Assembly (NCBI GenBank): GCA_028023455.1 | Contig: JAQFVV010000152.1 | Coordinates: 1,612,001-1,676,000 of the forward strand | Length of the DNA stretch: 64,000 bases | Direction of reading: 5' to 3' | Source of the DNA: Epiperipatus broadwayi | Lineage: Eukaryota; Onychophora; Udeonychophora; Euonychophora; Peripatidae | Part shown: positions 1 through 11,949 of the stretch, piece after piece | How the letters are laid out: the number at the start of each line of letters is the position of its first letter | Numbering within the stretch: position 1 is the stretch's first letter | Notes under the pieces: generated by a model | Told to the model about the DNA's origin: nothing | The model's database searches: none | The model's input: only the letters and a program-made list of their open reading frames with translations | Position numbers and translations under genes: made by a program

Positions 1-610
1 CCTTGATCAGTGAGGAGCCTTGGATCTGAGAGCACTACACCTAAATCTTATGATCTAATGCAACGCTCCAGCAGTTAGCTTTTATCACTACTTAACTACA
101 AAACTATGAGACTTAAACTGAAAACACCGTAATATTTTCAATCCAAGCTCATCAGCTTATATAGTCATATAAATCTGAACTCAGTTCAGTACTTATACAT
201 TTTGGTGTCTTTGGTTCTTTAATAACCATAGCTATCACTATCCTATTAGGCAGGATTGATTTTAAGCAAATAAACATCACATGATCACTATTTCTTATGC
301 TTGCTCTTAACTGTTATTAAAACAGGCAAAACTACCTCTATACATCTTGCCACTCAGTGCAAGCCAGAGTAATGAATGGATGCCAGAAGGCTTGTGCATA
401 AAATTCCCATCTAGTGCATACTCATCCAACATCCCCAGATTAGTTTCTGGCTTATGGCCTTTGTCAGTGAGGAGTCTTGGATCTAGGAGTACTGCACCTA
501 GATCTTAGGTTCTAATGCAACCCTCCAGCAGCCACCTTTTATCTTTACTTAACTACAAAAATATGAGACTTAAATTAAAAACACTATAATATTTTCATAA
601 TATTTACCAT
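1..610 (-). repeat. Tandem dimer of hammerhead-associated repeat (PLE/retrozyme-like)
   Basis: Two direct copies of one unit are seen. The block starting cagtgagg at 8 recurs at 465, a period of 457 bp, and the following ~170 bp (cttggatct, ctacttaact, aactatgagac, atattttca) align in order. The first unit is cut by the window start and the second fades out near 600. Between them lies a segment (274-430) that recurs at 51085-51187, and its end recurs in the 2901-3420 pair. Read on the minus strand, each unit begins with a hammerhead-like core. Tandem units of a few hundred bp with a type I hammerhead are known for PLE terminal repeats and animal retrozymes; assignment to either is inference. 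Confidence 0.7.
432..473 (-). ncRNA. Degenerate hammerhead ribozyme motif
   Basis: On the minus strand the order is stem I strand TCCTCA, core CTGACAA, 3-bp stem II (GGC/GCC) with loop CATAA, GAAAC, a minimal stem III, ATC cleavage triplet, then TGGGGA, which pairs with the first strand. Compared with the copy at 3263-3304, the core G of CUGANGA has become A and GTC has become ATC. Loss of that core G should abolish cleavage, so this is read as a dead copy. Confidence 0.55.
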
Positions 611-797
611 GTGGTGTCATTGAATAAATTTATTACTAGCCATGTCCAGTTTTATGAGTTAAGAAAAGAATTACTTTCAAGGACAGTTAATGTAGTTATT
701 TACCATGAACTCCATTCAAATATTGGAATTAATGAAGTTATAAATATATTAGTGTTGTAATTATAAATTTATTTAACACCCATTGATTACGTAAGGA

Positions 798-916
798 ATA
801 TTTACTAAGGCAATAAACCTAAAGCATGTGTGTAAGCTTATGGTTAAGACCTGTAGAGGTTCATACCTTCACATTTTCAACCGCATATGCTTTAGGTTTA
901 TTGCCTTAGTAAATAT
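798..916. repeat. Perfect 30-bp-arm hairpin (foldback)
   Basis: Positions 798-827 and 887-916 are exact reverse complements over 30 bp (core aaggcaataaacc / ggtttattgcctt), separated by 59 bp. No ORF or TE protein is associated. It could be a short foldback element or the end of a larger unrecognised one. The loop is long for a microRNA precursor. Confidence 0.85.
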
Positions 917-919
917 ATT

Positions 920-2880
920 AGTGGTGAAATGATACATATTTTGGCTGTATTTATTACCATAGCTTTGCTGTGTCTATGTGTGTATTATAAGTTGTTTTAC
1001 ACCTAGTATATTTGGTTATATTTGATAAATTTGTTAGATAACATAAGTATATATACTTTTTTGTGATTTTAATAACTGAATCTACATGTAATGTATTCCA
1101 ACCCTGATATTTTTTATCAATTGTGTTCTGCAATGTGAGAAATATTGCTAAGATAGTAATATAAAATAATTAATGATGACAATTAAGAAAATTTAAAATT
1201 GATATCAAGAAATTATGTTAATAATGAAAGAATTTATAAAACACCAGGGAAAAATGTACTTTCAAAGCAGTGTATTCCAAATTTATGAACACTCACATGT
1301 AAAATAAATTTATAATAGTATGTGTAATGTCTCACAACATTTCTGGATACATTAGAGTCAACAAGAGGATTAGTATTAAATAAATTAATTTAAAATTAGC
1401 TTAGTATTTAAAACTGAAAAGGAAATTAGGCAAAAAAAAAAACATTTAGTCAATATATAACAATATAAGCTCATTAAAACCATGTGTTATAATTTAATAA
1501 TATTTTTGTAAGTCATACAAAGAAAAACAAATCCTGCAGGTTGTTAATATATTTTACATGAAGTTGAGTTACAAAACATTGGCTAATCAACTGATGATAG
1601 CATTGTACATAATTTATAAATAAAAAAAACCCTTTGTTATATTCGTTGAATTAATATTTCATATGTGTATTTTTCTTTAATAGTCTTTCCTTCAATCTAT
1701 GGATTACAAAGAATCATCCGTGACTATGCCAAAAATAAAAATGTTATGTGATGATTATGGAATGAAATAGAAAAATATATAAAAAAAAGTTTCATTTTTT
1801 TTATTGTTAATTTATTTTATAGTACTAGTAAAGAATGCAGTGATTATAGTATTATCCAACACATAGTAGATACCTGAAAATTAGAGTTTAATCCCAATAT
1901 AAATCAACTTTCAGATTTTGGAAAACCTGGTGGCATACAGTTGAATTATAAAAAGCTCATATTCAAAACAAATAACTAGTCTTGTAGCAATTTTTCTCTG
2001 GCATTTTTCAGTTATTTTGTTGGTTTATATATTTGTGTGTGTTTTGAAAATTATTATACATATACAATAAACAATATTATAAACAAAGGATCCATTGAGG
2101 ATCTAGAAATAAAATATATTGAATTCGGTGGTTCCAGTGGCTATGAAATTCTATAAATAGTAACAAAACATTTTAGAATATGAGAAAACTTCTTAGAAAA
2201 TAGCAAAAGAAATGTTTCTAAGTGGTCCAAAATCTTAAAAGTATAAAACAATATCTTTATATTGGGAAAAAAGGCTGTTTATACAATAAAATGAAATCAT
2301 GACAAATATAAAATGTGCAAAAGCATTCCAAAATATATTTAAAAAAATTATATCATAATAAAAACAAGAAAACAAAGTAGCTTTTACAATTACAAATTAA
2401 AAAAGATATTATGACATGGCATTAAATCTATGAATATTTAAAAGCTTCAGAAAATACTGGATTTAGTGATATCTTTAAAAAAAACAGTTGAAAAAAATTA
2501 TCAATAATAAGATATTTCAGAAAATTAGAAATATTCAATAGTTTACTGTAACCACCTCCCACCAAGCTGCAAAATGTCAAGAATTATAAAAAGATAGAAT
2601 AATATCACTCCATCTTTTAGTTCTGTTGATGTATAAGCTTAGTTTTTTGACATTGTATTAAAGAATAGGGTGAATTTTTCTATTGTTTTAATTTATATAT
2701 AGATTAAATGATCTAAAATAATTTTTTAATATATTCAGAATATCAAGAATGAGTCTTAGTTTTAACAACCACTGAATCTATATTGAAACTTAAGTCTAGT
2801 TTAAATAGATTCTGAATTATACTTTTTATATTTGTTAGTTACCTATCCTCATTTGTATTTTATTGTAATGATGTGCTCTG
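920..2880. other. A+T-rich intergenic DNA, nothing recognised
   Basis: No ORF of note, no RNA gene and no repeat with a recognisable origin was seen. The stretch is dominated by A/T runs. Confidence 0.5.
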
Positions 2881-3015
2881 CTAAATGCAAATTCTAATAT
2901 TGATAAACAGAGCAAAACTCTCCATATAGTATTGCCACCTGTGCTAAACAGAGTAATCAATGGATGCCAGAAGGCTTGTGCATAAAATCCCTATCCAATG
3001 CCTACTCATCCAATA

Positions 3016-3057
3016 TCCGCAGACTAGTTTCTGGCTTGTGGCCTTCGTCAGTGAGGA
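3016..3057 (-). ncRNA. Hammerhead ribozyme candidate, type I, left arm
   Basis: On the minus strand: TCCTCA, CTGACGA (matches CUGANGA), GGC-CACAA-GCC stem-loop II, GAAAC, a 2-nt loop minimal stem III, GTC, then TGCGGA. Stem I pairs at five of six positions, with one C/U mismatch where the right-arm copy has G/U. An A/A pair sits at the base of stem II, where natural ribozymes usually have G-C, which may weaken activity. Confidence 0.6.
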
Positions 3058-3262
3058 GCTTTGGATCTGAGAGCACTGCATCTAGATCTTAGGATCTAAT
3101 GCAACCCTCTAGCAACCACCTTTTATCTCTACTTAACTACAAAACTATGAGAATGAAATTGAAAACACAAAAAATATTTTCAATCTAAGCTCAATAGCTT
3201 ATATAGTTATATGGGTTGCTTTAGATCCTAAGATCTAGATGCAGTGCTCTCAGATTCAAAGC

Positions 3263-3304
3263 TCCTCACTGACGAAGGCCACAAGCCAGAAACTAGTCTG
3301 GGGA
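3263..3304 (+). ncRNA. Hammerhead ribozyme candidate, type I, right arm
   Basis: This is the best preserved copy. Stem I strand TCCTCA (3263-3268), core CTGACGA (3269-3275), stem II GGC/GCC around CACAA (3277-3287), GAAAC (3289-3293), loop TA, GTC (3296-3298), and TGGGGA (3299-3304), which pairs fully with the first strand (one G-U). The expected cleavage is after C3298. The very short stem III is typical of PLE and retrozyme hammerheads reported in animals. The A3276/A3288 mismatch at the base of stem II is the main doubt. Confidence 0.65.
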
Positions 3305-3599
3305 TATTGGATGAGTAGGCATTGGATAGGGATTTTATGCACAAGCCTTCTGGCATCCATTGATTACTCTGTTTAGCACAGGTGGCAATACTGTATGGAG
3401 AGTTTTGCTCGGTTTATCAACAATTAATGTGCTAGTATAGGAAATGTGATCATGTGATTCTAAGATTATTAAAATTACATATATTTTGTTTTGACCTGTT
3501 TTAAATGTCTGTTTTACTTACGTATACACATGTGTAAATGAAAAAGTGTGTATTTGCAAACATTTAATTAAATAAACACATTTAAATTGAAGGGTAATG

Positions 3600-6200
3600 A
3601 AGCAAATCAATGGCATGTGACTCCAGAATAACTATCCTGTGTGGTGATTCTAACTATTCTTACAATGAATTATCATCTACATTTCAATACAAACTTAATC
3701 AGCTCATCCTACTACCACTCTCATCTGTCTTCCTTCCAAAGCAGTTTCATGTATCTGAAAACAAGATTAATATCTCATTGATCTCTTTTTTTTACATCTC
3801 CATACAGTTTTAAAACTTCAATACATCTATTGAGTGTTTTATTTTCAGATCATCCTTGTGCGATTCTCAAATTATAGAGATTTCAAAATAACACATTGCT
3901 CTATACATTTACATTTAAATGAGAGGTTCCTAAAAAATATTAAATTGACCATAGATAATGTTCTAATATAATCATTGCAGATCCATTACTATCATCTGCT
4001 GCAGAACCTCTCACCAGATGAAGCTTGATTGGCCTTCAAAAATGTTTAAATAGTTACTGCTTCAATTAATTAACAGCCTGTCAATCAAATAATATCATAA
4101 AACCATGTATTGAATATTTAGATACAATTCTGCCAATCATTTTGCAGATGAATAATGATAAAGCTCTTATCTGTAAACTTAAAATGAAATAAACCAGTTG
4201 ATTACATTTTATAATGCTTAATTAAAAAAATAATATCAAATTTCTCAAAGTTGGGTAAAAACTTTATAAATTATGTAATATATGTTTCATCTTATGTTAT
4301 TGGCATACAAATTTTATTAAAATATAGTAATCTTATTTTTGACACCAATGATAACATAGAATTTCTCAAGTATCTAAAATCTAATCTAAAACCAGGTAAT
4401 CACTAAACTACTTTTTATTATGGTATAAAATCTCCCACAAAAATTTTCTTAGAGCAACAAATATTTTAGGATATCATGAACTTTGGAATACACACCTCTA
4501 TATTTGTAGATCATATCTCCCCTAACATCTACAGTTAGCTTGACTACGTTCTTCCTATCCTACATAAATGCTGCAATCAACTCTGCTTGAACAACCTTAA
4601 CATCTCCAACCAATATAATATTTTGACTTAGAGAAAAGTCAAATGCAGTGTACCCCTCTGTAAATAACTTTTTTTCTTATTACAATTGACAACATTGATC
4701 AAAAAATCTATGCAAGAATAATTCTTAAAAAATTGAATGGACTTATTTTATGGAAACAACCTATTTCACTTTATGCAATAAAAGGTTGTCCAAGAATCAA
4801 CTTGTTTACCAAAAAAAAAAAAATTTATGTTACATGCCAAGTTGACTTTAAGGTAGCTTTTGACCTACTTGGTTTGGAATATCTTTTCTGGGCACTATAT
4901 AAACTTCTGTATGATCATTGTAATTTGATGTTTGCTATCCAGAACTATCTTTATTAATAGATCAATTAAACTGAATAATTGTGTCTATCCACATTTTTAA
5001 ATATAGTCATGGCATTTTACAAGGCTCAGCATTTACATCATTGATATTTGCAATTCACATAAATTCTCTGATTAAGTAAATTGAATAATGTACTAAAAAT
5101 CTTCATTTTGGAGCTATTATCCAAACCATATCCTTCACTGATAATGACTTAATAATCTCCATAGGCCTCCAAGATATTTTTCTCATTTTGAATATTTTAA
5201 TTGAATTCCAAATTCAACTGATTCCACAATACATGTTTGCAAATCATGTATGTGATAGCTATCTACAAATCATAGACTATCATCTTTCTTTGTGGGTAAC
5301 TTCTTTCTATCTTTGACATTCCAATTAATCTGTTTAAAATGCAATTAAGTCATCACTTAAACAGTTTTGTCATAAGAACATTCAGTATGAAAATTAAAAG
5401 ATTCATCACAAAAATCTATATTCTTCTATTGTAAAAATTCACAGAGTGAATGATATTCTTAAGAAATATTTGCCTATTATAGCCCATGAATGTTATGATT
5501 TAACACCACTTATGATAAACTTATGTCTGCAATCAAAGCATATATATGGTGCTTATCTTAGATCCTTTTTTTCATTCAGAACCACATGCTTCCCTATCTG
5601 GAAAAAAATAATATTTGATATGTCCTGATTCTTTTATAACTTATATTAGAGCCAAAATGTATATCCCACCACTTATTAATTTAATCCTCAGTGTCATCAT
5701 TTCTTAACACCAGTGCTTGTTTCACTTTCATATGTCATGATCTTTTTAAAAATCATGTCATTGAACATGCTGAATTATAAAACCAGTATAACATCAATCT
5801 CTTGTTATCATATCACTTAGACATTTAACAACATGTCTTATCTACACAGACATCTATGGTTAACTCTGCTATTCTAAGTCACTAACCAAGTTTCAAAACA
5901 TTTATGCATCTCAATCATGGTTAAAATTGCTGTTTAATCTGTTGAAGGATATAATTCCAACCAAAATCTTTTTCAGTGATTGTTTCAAACTAAATCTTGA
6001 ATCATCATGTGTCTTGTGTGATAATTATCCTGAAGAAATATTTTGAAATCTGTCAATACTTCTCATCTATATGCCTATTTGCTTTTTATAAGTTTATAAT
6101 CAGTCTCAATCAATTACTTTAAAAATATATGAAATACTTTCAACCCTATAATGCTTCTGTAATTGTTCAAATACTAAATACCACATAACTTGTATGCTTT
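3600..6200 (+). pseudogene. Old non-LTR retrotransposon (LINE) relic
   Basis: Several short plus-strand frames line up in the order of a LINE ORF2, broken by stops and frameshifts. Near 3640 there is an ILCGDSNY stretch resembling the GDFN motif of AP endonuclease. At 4830-4957 CQVDFKVAFDLLGLEYLF resembles RT block A (DxxxAFDxV), followed in another frame near 5010 by a GxxQGS-like stretch and near 5140 by a remnant of the YADD region (TDNDLI). Near 5446-5628 there is a long helical frame, and near 6009 CVLCDNYPEE is a possible start of the C-terminal CCHC finger. The clade is not resolved; the layout resembles family F2 of this window (51470-53875). Not functional. Confidence 0.5.
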
Positions 6201-6875
6201 TTTATGATAGTTGATAGTAAGGAATCCAATATACTAAAAAAAAATACAAGAAATGATTTAACTCATACTCATATTCTTTCAAATTTTTACCCAGGAATAT
6301 CCATGAAGAAAATCCAACAATCTGCAATCCATTCTGTTGTGCCCTCATATTGCTTGAGCTTTTATTACCATTAACATTTTCCATGAACTTACATTCTTGA
6401 AAATAAACATCTTATATCATCAATATATGAACAATATCTTAAATGCATTGGAAAATATCTATGTAATAATTGTGTTTGAATTATGGTATCCATCTCATCA
6501 ACAGACAAATAATTATCATTATTAAGTACTTAATAATAAATAATGCTGTGAAAATAATAAAATGAATATCTTATGGAAGCAAAGCCTTTGGAAAAATTTA
6601 AATTGAACATATAAATAAATCAAGGATATCTTTATAAAATGTTATATTCTTCAAATTTGGATCATTCTCCATCAAAATGGAACAACTTACTACATTTCCA
6701 TGTCATACTTTCATCAAATGTTTGCTTTTGTAACCTACATTTTTCTATTGCATATATGTTAAACCTTTGTATATAATTTATCAATAAAAAAAGTTAATGA
6801 TATTTGCCTTGGAACCTTGTTCTAAAGTTTAACTCTATTTGAGCTAAAATTTTGTTTTAAAAATAATAGTATGTC

Positions 6876-6966
6876 TTGCATTGGTGGTCTAGAGGTCAGC
6901 ACATCTGCCTTGCACTTGCAGGCAGTTGCCCGGGTTGGGGTTCGCGTGCCGGCCGATGCTATGATA
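6876..6966 (+). mobile_element. tRNA-derived SINE head
   Basis: About 90 bp, G+C-rich against its surroundings, resembling a tRNA: A-box-like TGGTCTAGAGG at 6885-6895, an anticodon-arm region CATCTGCCTTGCA, and a B-box-like GGTTCGCGTGCC at 6939-6950. Insertions disturb the T arm and there is no clean acceptor stem, so it is a SINE rather than a working tRNA. It is followed directly by a (TAA)n array serving as its tail. Such heads carry an internal RNA polymerase III promoter. Confidence 0.75.
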
Positions 6967-6968
6967 CT

Positions 6969-7224
<256 letters not shown>

Positions 7225-8480
7225 TGTTGTATGAATGGAGGAAGAGAGGAAGAATATTATTGAAATTATGTATTTTAAATGCATGAAGTTTATCAAGATA
7301 TGAATGACTCGTTTATTATTTTTAAAAAAAGTTTACATATTTTTAAAGATTTTGTTGTAAGGCATTTGAAAACGTTTCGAATGATATTTCAAATACAAAA
7401 TGTTCAAAAAGATTATATTTAAATTTTATTTTAAAATTTCCATGGCGTGTTTATTTTATATGACACTGGTTTATAAATTTAGCCAATTTTCTTGGAAATA
7501 TTCATTCTTTTACTAATCCATTCTATCAGTCTTGTGTTTTAGTAAAGAAAATAATGCTTATGTATAGAACATTTTCAGAATGAGACCACAATTTCCATTT
7601 TCATCTATTTTCTTCTATCAACATATGAACAACCATTACCTAAAAATTTCATACTTCACCAAAGTAAAAAGCAATTTAACCTCACAACAGCTAAATAGGA
7701 TTTCAATCAATTAACAATTTGAAAGGTAAACTAAAAGAAATTTTTTTTTAACACTCAATTTTATTTTGTACTTTCAATTTAAAACTTAATTTTAGACTTC
7801 TGACTGTTGATTATATATAAATTATTTGCCATGCCTCAAGAATTTTAATATTTTCTAAAACTATATCAGTTATTTGCATTATTTGCATATTTACATATCC
7901 TGCATTCAGGACACCAAAAAAAATCAACATTGACAGGGATCAACCATTAAAAAAAAAGACCATTTGTTATTTTTTTCCTAAAATAAGAACATTTGTTTTA
8001 TTTATATACCAGTCCATTACAGTATGAATATTGTCTATCTTAACATAAGCTGAGCATTAATTGTATATATGTGTGGAGATGATAATCTGGAACAATTGAT
8101 GAGTGCTGGTTTAGCACAAAATACCTATATTGGTGATTATTTATCTTTTTGACATGTATGAGATCAAGTGTATCAGAAATATGAAATAGCATGGATGGTT
8201 GAGGATCATGTGAAAGTCTAAGTTCAAACCCTTTATATATTACATATTGGAGTTCAGGTATGAAAAAGCTGGTACTGTAGAAAAAATCATATATTATATG
8301 TTTAATGTTTTTGTTATTGTTTAAAAACAAAAAAATAAAGAATTTTTTTTAGCTCTCAAAGTTTGAAATATCAGTAATATTCAGATCAGGCAAAGATATA
8401 TGCTGTTCTTATAGATTATCTTAAATACATTGAATGACATTCTGCACACACTACATTTTTTTAAAGTACAGTCATTATTA
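7225..8480. other. A+T-rich intergenic DNA, nothing recognised
   Basis: Short frames only (for example minus strand 8040-8330, 96 codons) with no family resemblance. Confidence 0.5.
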
Positions 8481-9420
8481 TCAATTGATTATGGATTAGT
8501 ATTATGCCATGATAGTAAGAATATTTGCCTCAACTTAAATTAACCAATTTATTATTTTTATTATTTACCAAAAAAAATTAACATATCTGCTAACATAAAT
8601 AATTTTTCTGAATTCTTCTCTAAAATTTATTTTAATATCAATACAAAAGATGATAGATATTTTCTTTCTAATATTTCAATTAAGCTTAATTCATATGATG
8701 TCAAATTATTCCTTGAAAATATTTTAAGAACTAACATTGTTTGTCATAAAATTAATATGAATAACATGAAATCTTCTTGTTTTTACATTTCTGCTCATAA
8801 ACACGATGAATTAATAACTCCCAATTTTGACTTTACAGTGCTTTCTTTATGTCTTTTCATTGATCTTTGGTTAATTCATTAAAATTTTGATTGAATTTAT
8901 CTTCTTTTTTTTTTTTGTCTTTACTCCCCATCCTTTTTCTTTTTTTTTTCTTTATCTTATTTGCTTTATTTTCATTATTTTTTCTGGTTAATATGGTGAC
9001 CTTCTTGTTTTTATATGAATGTTAGAGAGATGCAAACTAAATGTACTGAAATTAAACAATTATTGAAATTAAATACTTTGATGTTATTTTTCTTACAAAA
9101 ATTTGGTTAAATCAACAATTTCCTGATATTTTTTCCTTGATAATAAATTTAATATAGATCAAAGAAAATGTTGCTGATAAATATTCTACTATTACTGCTA
9201 TTCATAAAGATTTTCATTTTATTTATTCTCTTTGAGAAATCTACATGCATGAAATTACATTAAATCACAACTTTAAATGGTAATAATTGATTAGACACCC
9301 ATGCCATTTGATGGCATTGTTGCTATGCAAAAACTATATTTCTTGGATTAACAGAGAGTTTGGTCATTGACTTCAATCTCAAAGCTAAGTATTAAGTTTT
9401 CTGTCTTTCTTATGCAATTA
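8480..9420 (+). pseudogene. 5' part of a LINE relic (ORF1 end and endonuclease start)
   Basis: A frame around 8550-8890 contains SNISIKLNSYDVKLFL and CFYISAHKHDELITPNFDF, which resemble the C-terminal part of ORF1 proteins of Jockey/CR1-type elements. Around 9055-9130 EIKQLLKLNT and, after a frameshift, FLTKIWLNQQFPD resemble the start of an AP endonuclease (usual form DxIxLTETWL). Stops are frequent. The better-preserved RT relic at 28990-31150 may be the same class. Recognition is by motif only. Confidence 0.4.
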
Positions 9421-9889
9421 ATCATCTGAAATCATTGATTTAAAGACTATTTAATTGTGATATAAAAGTGTGGAGTAAATTGTGATCAAGTGAGAGTTTT
9501 TTTGAATTTGAAAAGATCAAAATTATTTAAAAAAAGTGTTTCACTTGTCATTTTAAAAATATAAGTTTAAAAAAAATCATTTTGTTGAATGTGTGTTAAT
9601 GTAAGAATTTTTATAACTAAGTTGTATGTAAGATTAGTTGGTTTAAATTTGCTACTAAAGTTTTTTTTTTAAATTTTAATTTATTTTGAAAAAAAAAGAT
9701 ACCATTTTAGAGGCCTAAGGTATATGTGGTTATTGATTGATCATTTTTGAAAGTAAAGTTTTTATCTTTCTGTGCAAAGCAGTTTGAAGAGTAGGGGAGG
9801 AAGTATAAAGTCAAATATAGAATAGGTGACTTGGAAAATAAGTAATATGGATTGCATTTGTATTCTATAATGTATATATAATTATCAGA

Positions 9890-10547
9890 AAGGAATTAGG
9901 TGTACTGTGGCAGGGTGTAATGTATGTGATGAGGGTTTTCCACTTGAAATGTTTAAATAAGACTATGAAGAATGTAATAGGTTTATGGTTATGTAGATAG
10001 TGTGTGAATGTGATAAAATAGGTGAAAAAGTGGTCTCAAAGTGTAGATAGCATAAAGAGAAAGTCAGGAGAAATGAATCAAAATGTAGTTGAAAAATGGA
10101 GGATAGAGTGTGTTTGTAGTGGAGTGACAAGAGATATGGATGGAAAAATAGTTAGTGCATTGGAGATGGTTGAATAAAGAATAAGTAAGATGGAGGAAGA
10201 GGTAAAGAATGTAGAAGCAAAATTAAAATCATTAGAGATGAAGTGTGAGCAGATAAAAGAATTATTGAGTAGGAACGATAAGGAAGAAGTAGATAAGGAA
10301 GTTCAAAAAGTGGTAGAGTAGGTTGTGAATAAACAAAGAAGTAGACTATGAGACAGTATTGATAGGCAATTGATTAACAAGAGAATGTGGAAATATAATT
10401 GCAAAGGCAAATAGAAAGAGATATGTAAGAGTATGTTTGCCTGAAGCTAGAATTAGGGGTGTTACAGATAAAGTAAAGATGCATGGGAATAGAGATGTGT
10501 ATGTTATGGCAGGAACTAATTAGTTATCAGAGTCATCAGAGAGAGTA
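9890..10547 (+). pseudogene. LINE F1-A ORF1 N-terminal remnant (Cys cluster and coiled coil)
   Basis: Around 9900-10030 a broken frame holds a cysteine cluster (CTVAGCNVC, then YEEC and VCECDK), plausibly a zinc-binding domain. At 10190-10320 a Lys/Glu-rich frame (ISKMEEEVKNVEAKLKSLE) reads as coiled coil. In-frame stops occur throughout. Zinc binding followed by coiled coil is a known ORF1 layout; here the ascription is inference. Confidence 0.45.
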
Positions 10548-10835
10548 ATGGGTGAGTACATAGAATTGATTAAGAATTTGAGTATGATTAAAGAAAGAGT
10601 AGGAATAGTTGGATTATTACCAAGATTTGATAAAAGGTATATGTTAGATAGAGCATGTTCTATAAATGGGAGACTGAAAAAATTGTGTGAGAGAAATGAT
10701 ATTACATTTGTGAATGTGTGGGATTTTTTTATTGGGAAGAGGGAATTATATAGTAAAGATGGGTTGAATTTAGTGAAACAAGGAAGTGAAGTTTTAGGAA
10801 GTCTGATTTATAAAGAATGTAGTTCAGGAAACTAG
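10548..10835 (+). pseudogene. LINE F1-A ORF1 SGNH-esterase-like fragment
   Basis: A 95-codon frame. It contains RVGIVGLLPRFDKRYM (a strand followed by a helix start), then NDITFVNVWDFF and, near the end, LYSKDGLNLVKQGSEVLG. The last stretch resembles block V of SGNH/GDSL hydrolases (DGxHxxxxG), with Asn where the catalytic His usually sits. Esterase-type ORF1 domains are described in several LINE clades. The catalytic Ser block is not visible in this fragment, so no activity is expected. Confidence 0.5.
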
Positions 10836-11039
10836 TAAAGGGGGTGGGATTTTAAATTGCAGTGTAATTAGAAAGAAGAAAAATGGATGGGATGTAAGAA
10901 ATAAACAAAGGGTAGCTGATTTAGATATAAATGTACATGTGGAGAGAGAATTGGTCTGTAAAATTAATGGTAAGCAAGTTATTTATAAATGTAATGGAGA
11001 AGAAAGGATTAAAAAAATTATAAAACAGTAGTTAGGAAA

Positions 11040-11838
11040 GAAAAAAATGTTAAAATTGGATATTTGAATATGCAAGGTGGTAGGAGACCAGAAAAGTGGC
11101 AGGAATTAAACAAAGCAATTGAAAAAGAAGCATTTGAGGTATTAGCAGTAGTGGAAACACATCTAAGAGAAGAAGAACCTGTTTTGGAAGATTTGATTTG
11201 GCAGGGTATAAATAGAAAAGAGAACGAAAAAAGGGTGGTGGTATAGGTGTTATATCAAAGAAATATTTAAATACTGTTAAATGCCAAGAACATTTGTGGT
11301 TTGAAATAAGGTTGGGCAGACAAGAATGAATGGTGGCTATAGTTTATATAGCTACTGGAGATAGTCAAACTATAATGGAGTGGAACAATAGCATATATGA
11401 ATGCCTAGTTAAGGATATACAGAGTTTTTAAAAAAGGGGAAGAAAATAATGGTTATAGGAGATATGAATGAGCAGATTGAAGAAATTGCTGATGCAGATA
11501 ATAAGAATGGACAGAATTTGAAAAAATTTTGTCACAGAGGGAATTTGAGCATTAGAGACTTATCAAATATTTATGAGGGACAATACACCTGGTCTAGAAA
11601 TAATATATCCCACACAATAGATTATGTATTGGTAGAGAAAGAGGGAATGAATAAAGTACAGAAAATTAAGGTGTTTGATAATCAAGAGAGAGTATGTAAT
11701 AGTGATCATAATGTTTTTGTAATTGAAATGGTTAGTAATGTGATGGAGAATAGAAATAAAAGTAGAAACAATAGTGAAAGATGTGGATGGAGAGTGAATG
11801 ATAAGAATAGGTTGAATAAGTATAAAATACCAAGTTGA
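11040..11838 (+). pseudogene. LINE F1-A ORF2 AP-endonuclease domain (broken)
   Basis: The start IGYLNMQGGR, VLAVVETHLREEE (catalytic Glu region of the exonuclease-endonuclease-phosphatase fold), then after a frameshift a VIGDMNEQI stretch in place of the usual GDFN, and near the end DYVLVEKEG and NSDHNVFVIEM, which match the terminal SDH motif. At least two stops lie between 11246 and 11449. In intact elements this domain nicks target DNA to prime reverse transcription. Confidence 0.75.
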
Positions 11839-11949
11839 AGAAACCATGGAAGAGTTAGTTGAAAATTAGTATGAGGACTGGTGTGATAAAATAGAAAATG
11901 TGGCAAATAGGATTTTAGGTGAGAATATTCAGAATAAAAGTAATAAAAA

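Larger units (their letters stand above)
2901..3420. mobile_element. Inverted pair of the hammerhead-associated repeat
   Basis: The left arm (about 2901-3105) and right arm (about 3213-3420) are reverse complements over ~205 bp with few mismatches. The outer ends read tgataaacagagc and gctcggtttatca; both arms contain the ribozyme core and the segment tggcatccattgattactct. The ~107-bp spacer carries the sequence found downstream of the ribozyme-side block at 60-170 and 530-600 (ctacttaactacaaaactatgag). The pair belongs to the family of the 1-610 dimer. Head-to-head copies of terminal fragments are common in PLE insertions, so a PLE origin is the best reading, although no PLE protein lies next to it. 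Confidence 0.75.

Noticed and set aside
6876-6966. A functional tRNA gene
   Set aside because: A and B boxes are present, but insertions disturb the T arm, there is no clean acceptor stem, and a (TAA)n tail follows; it is a SINE head.
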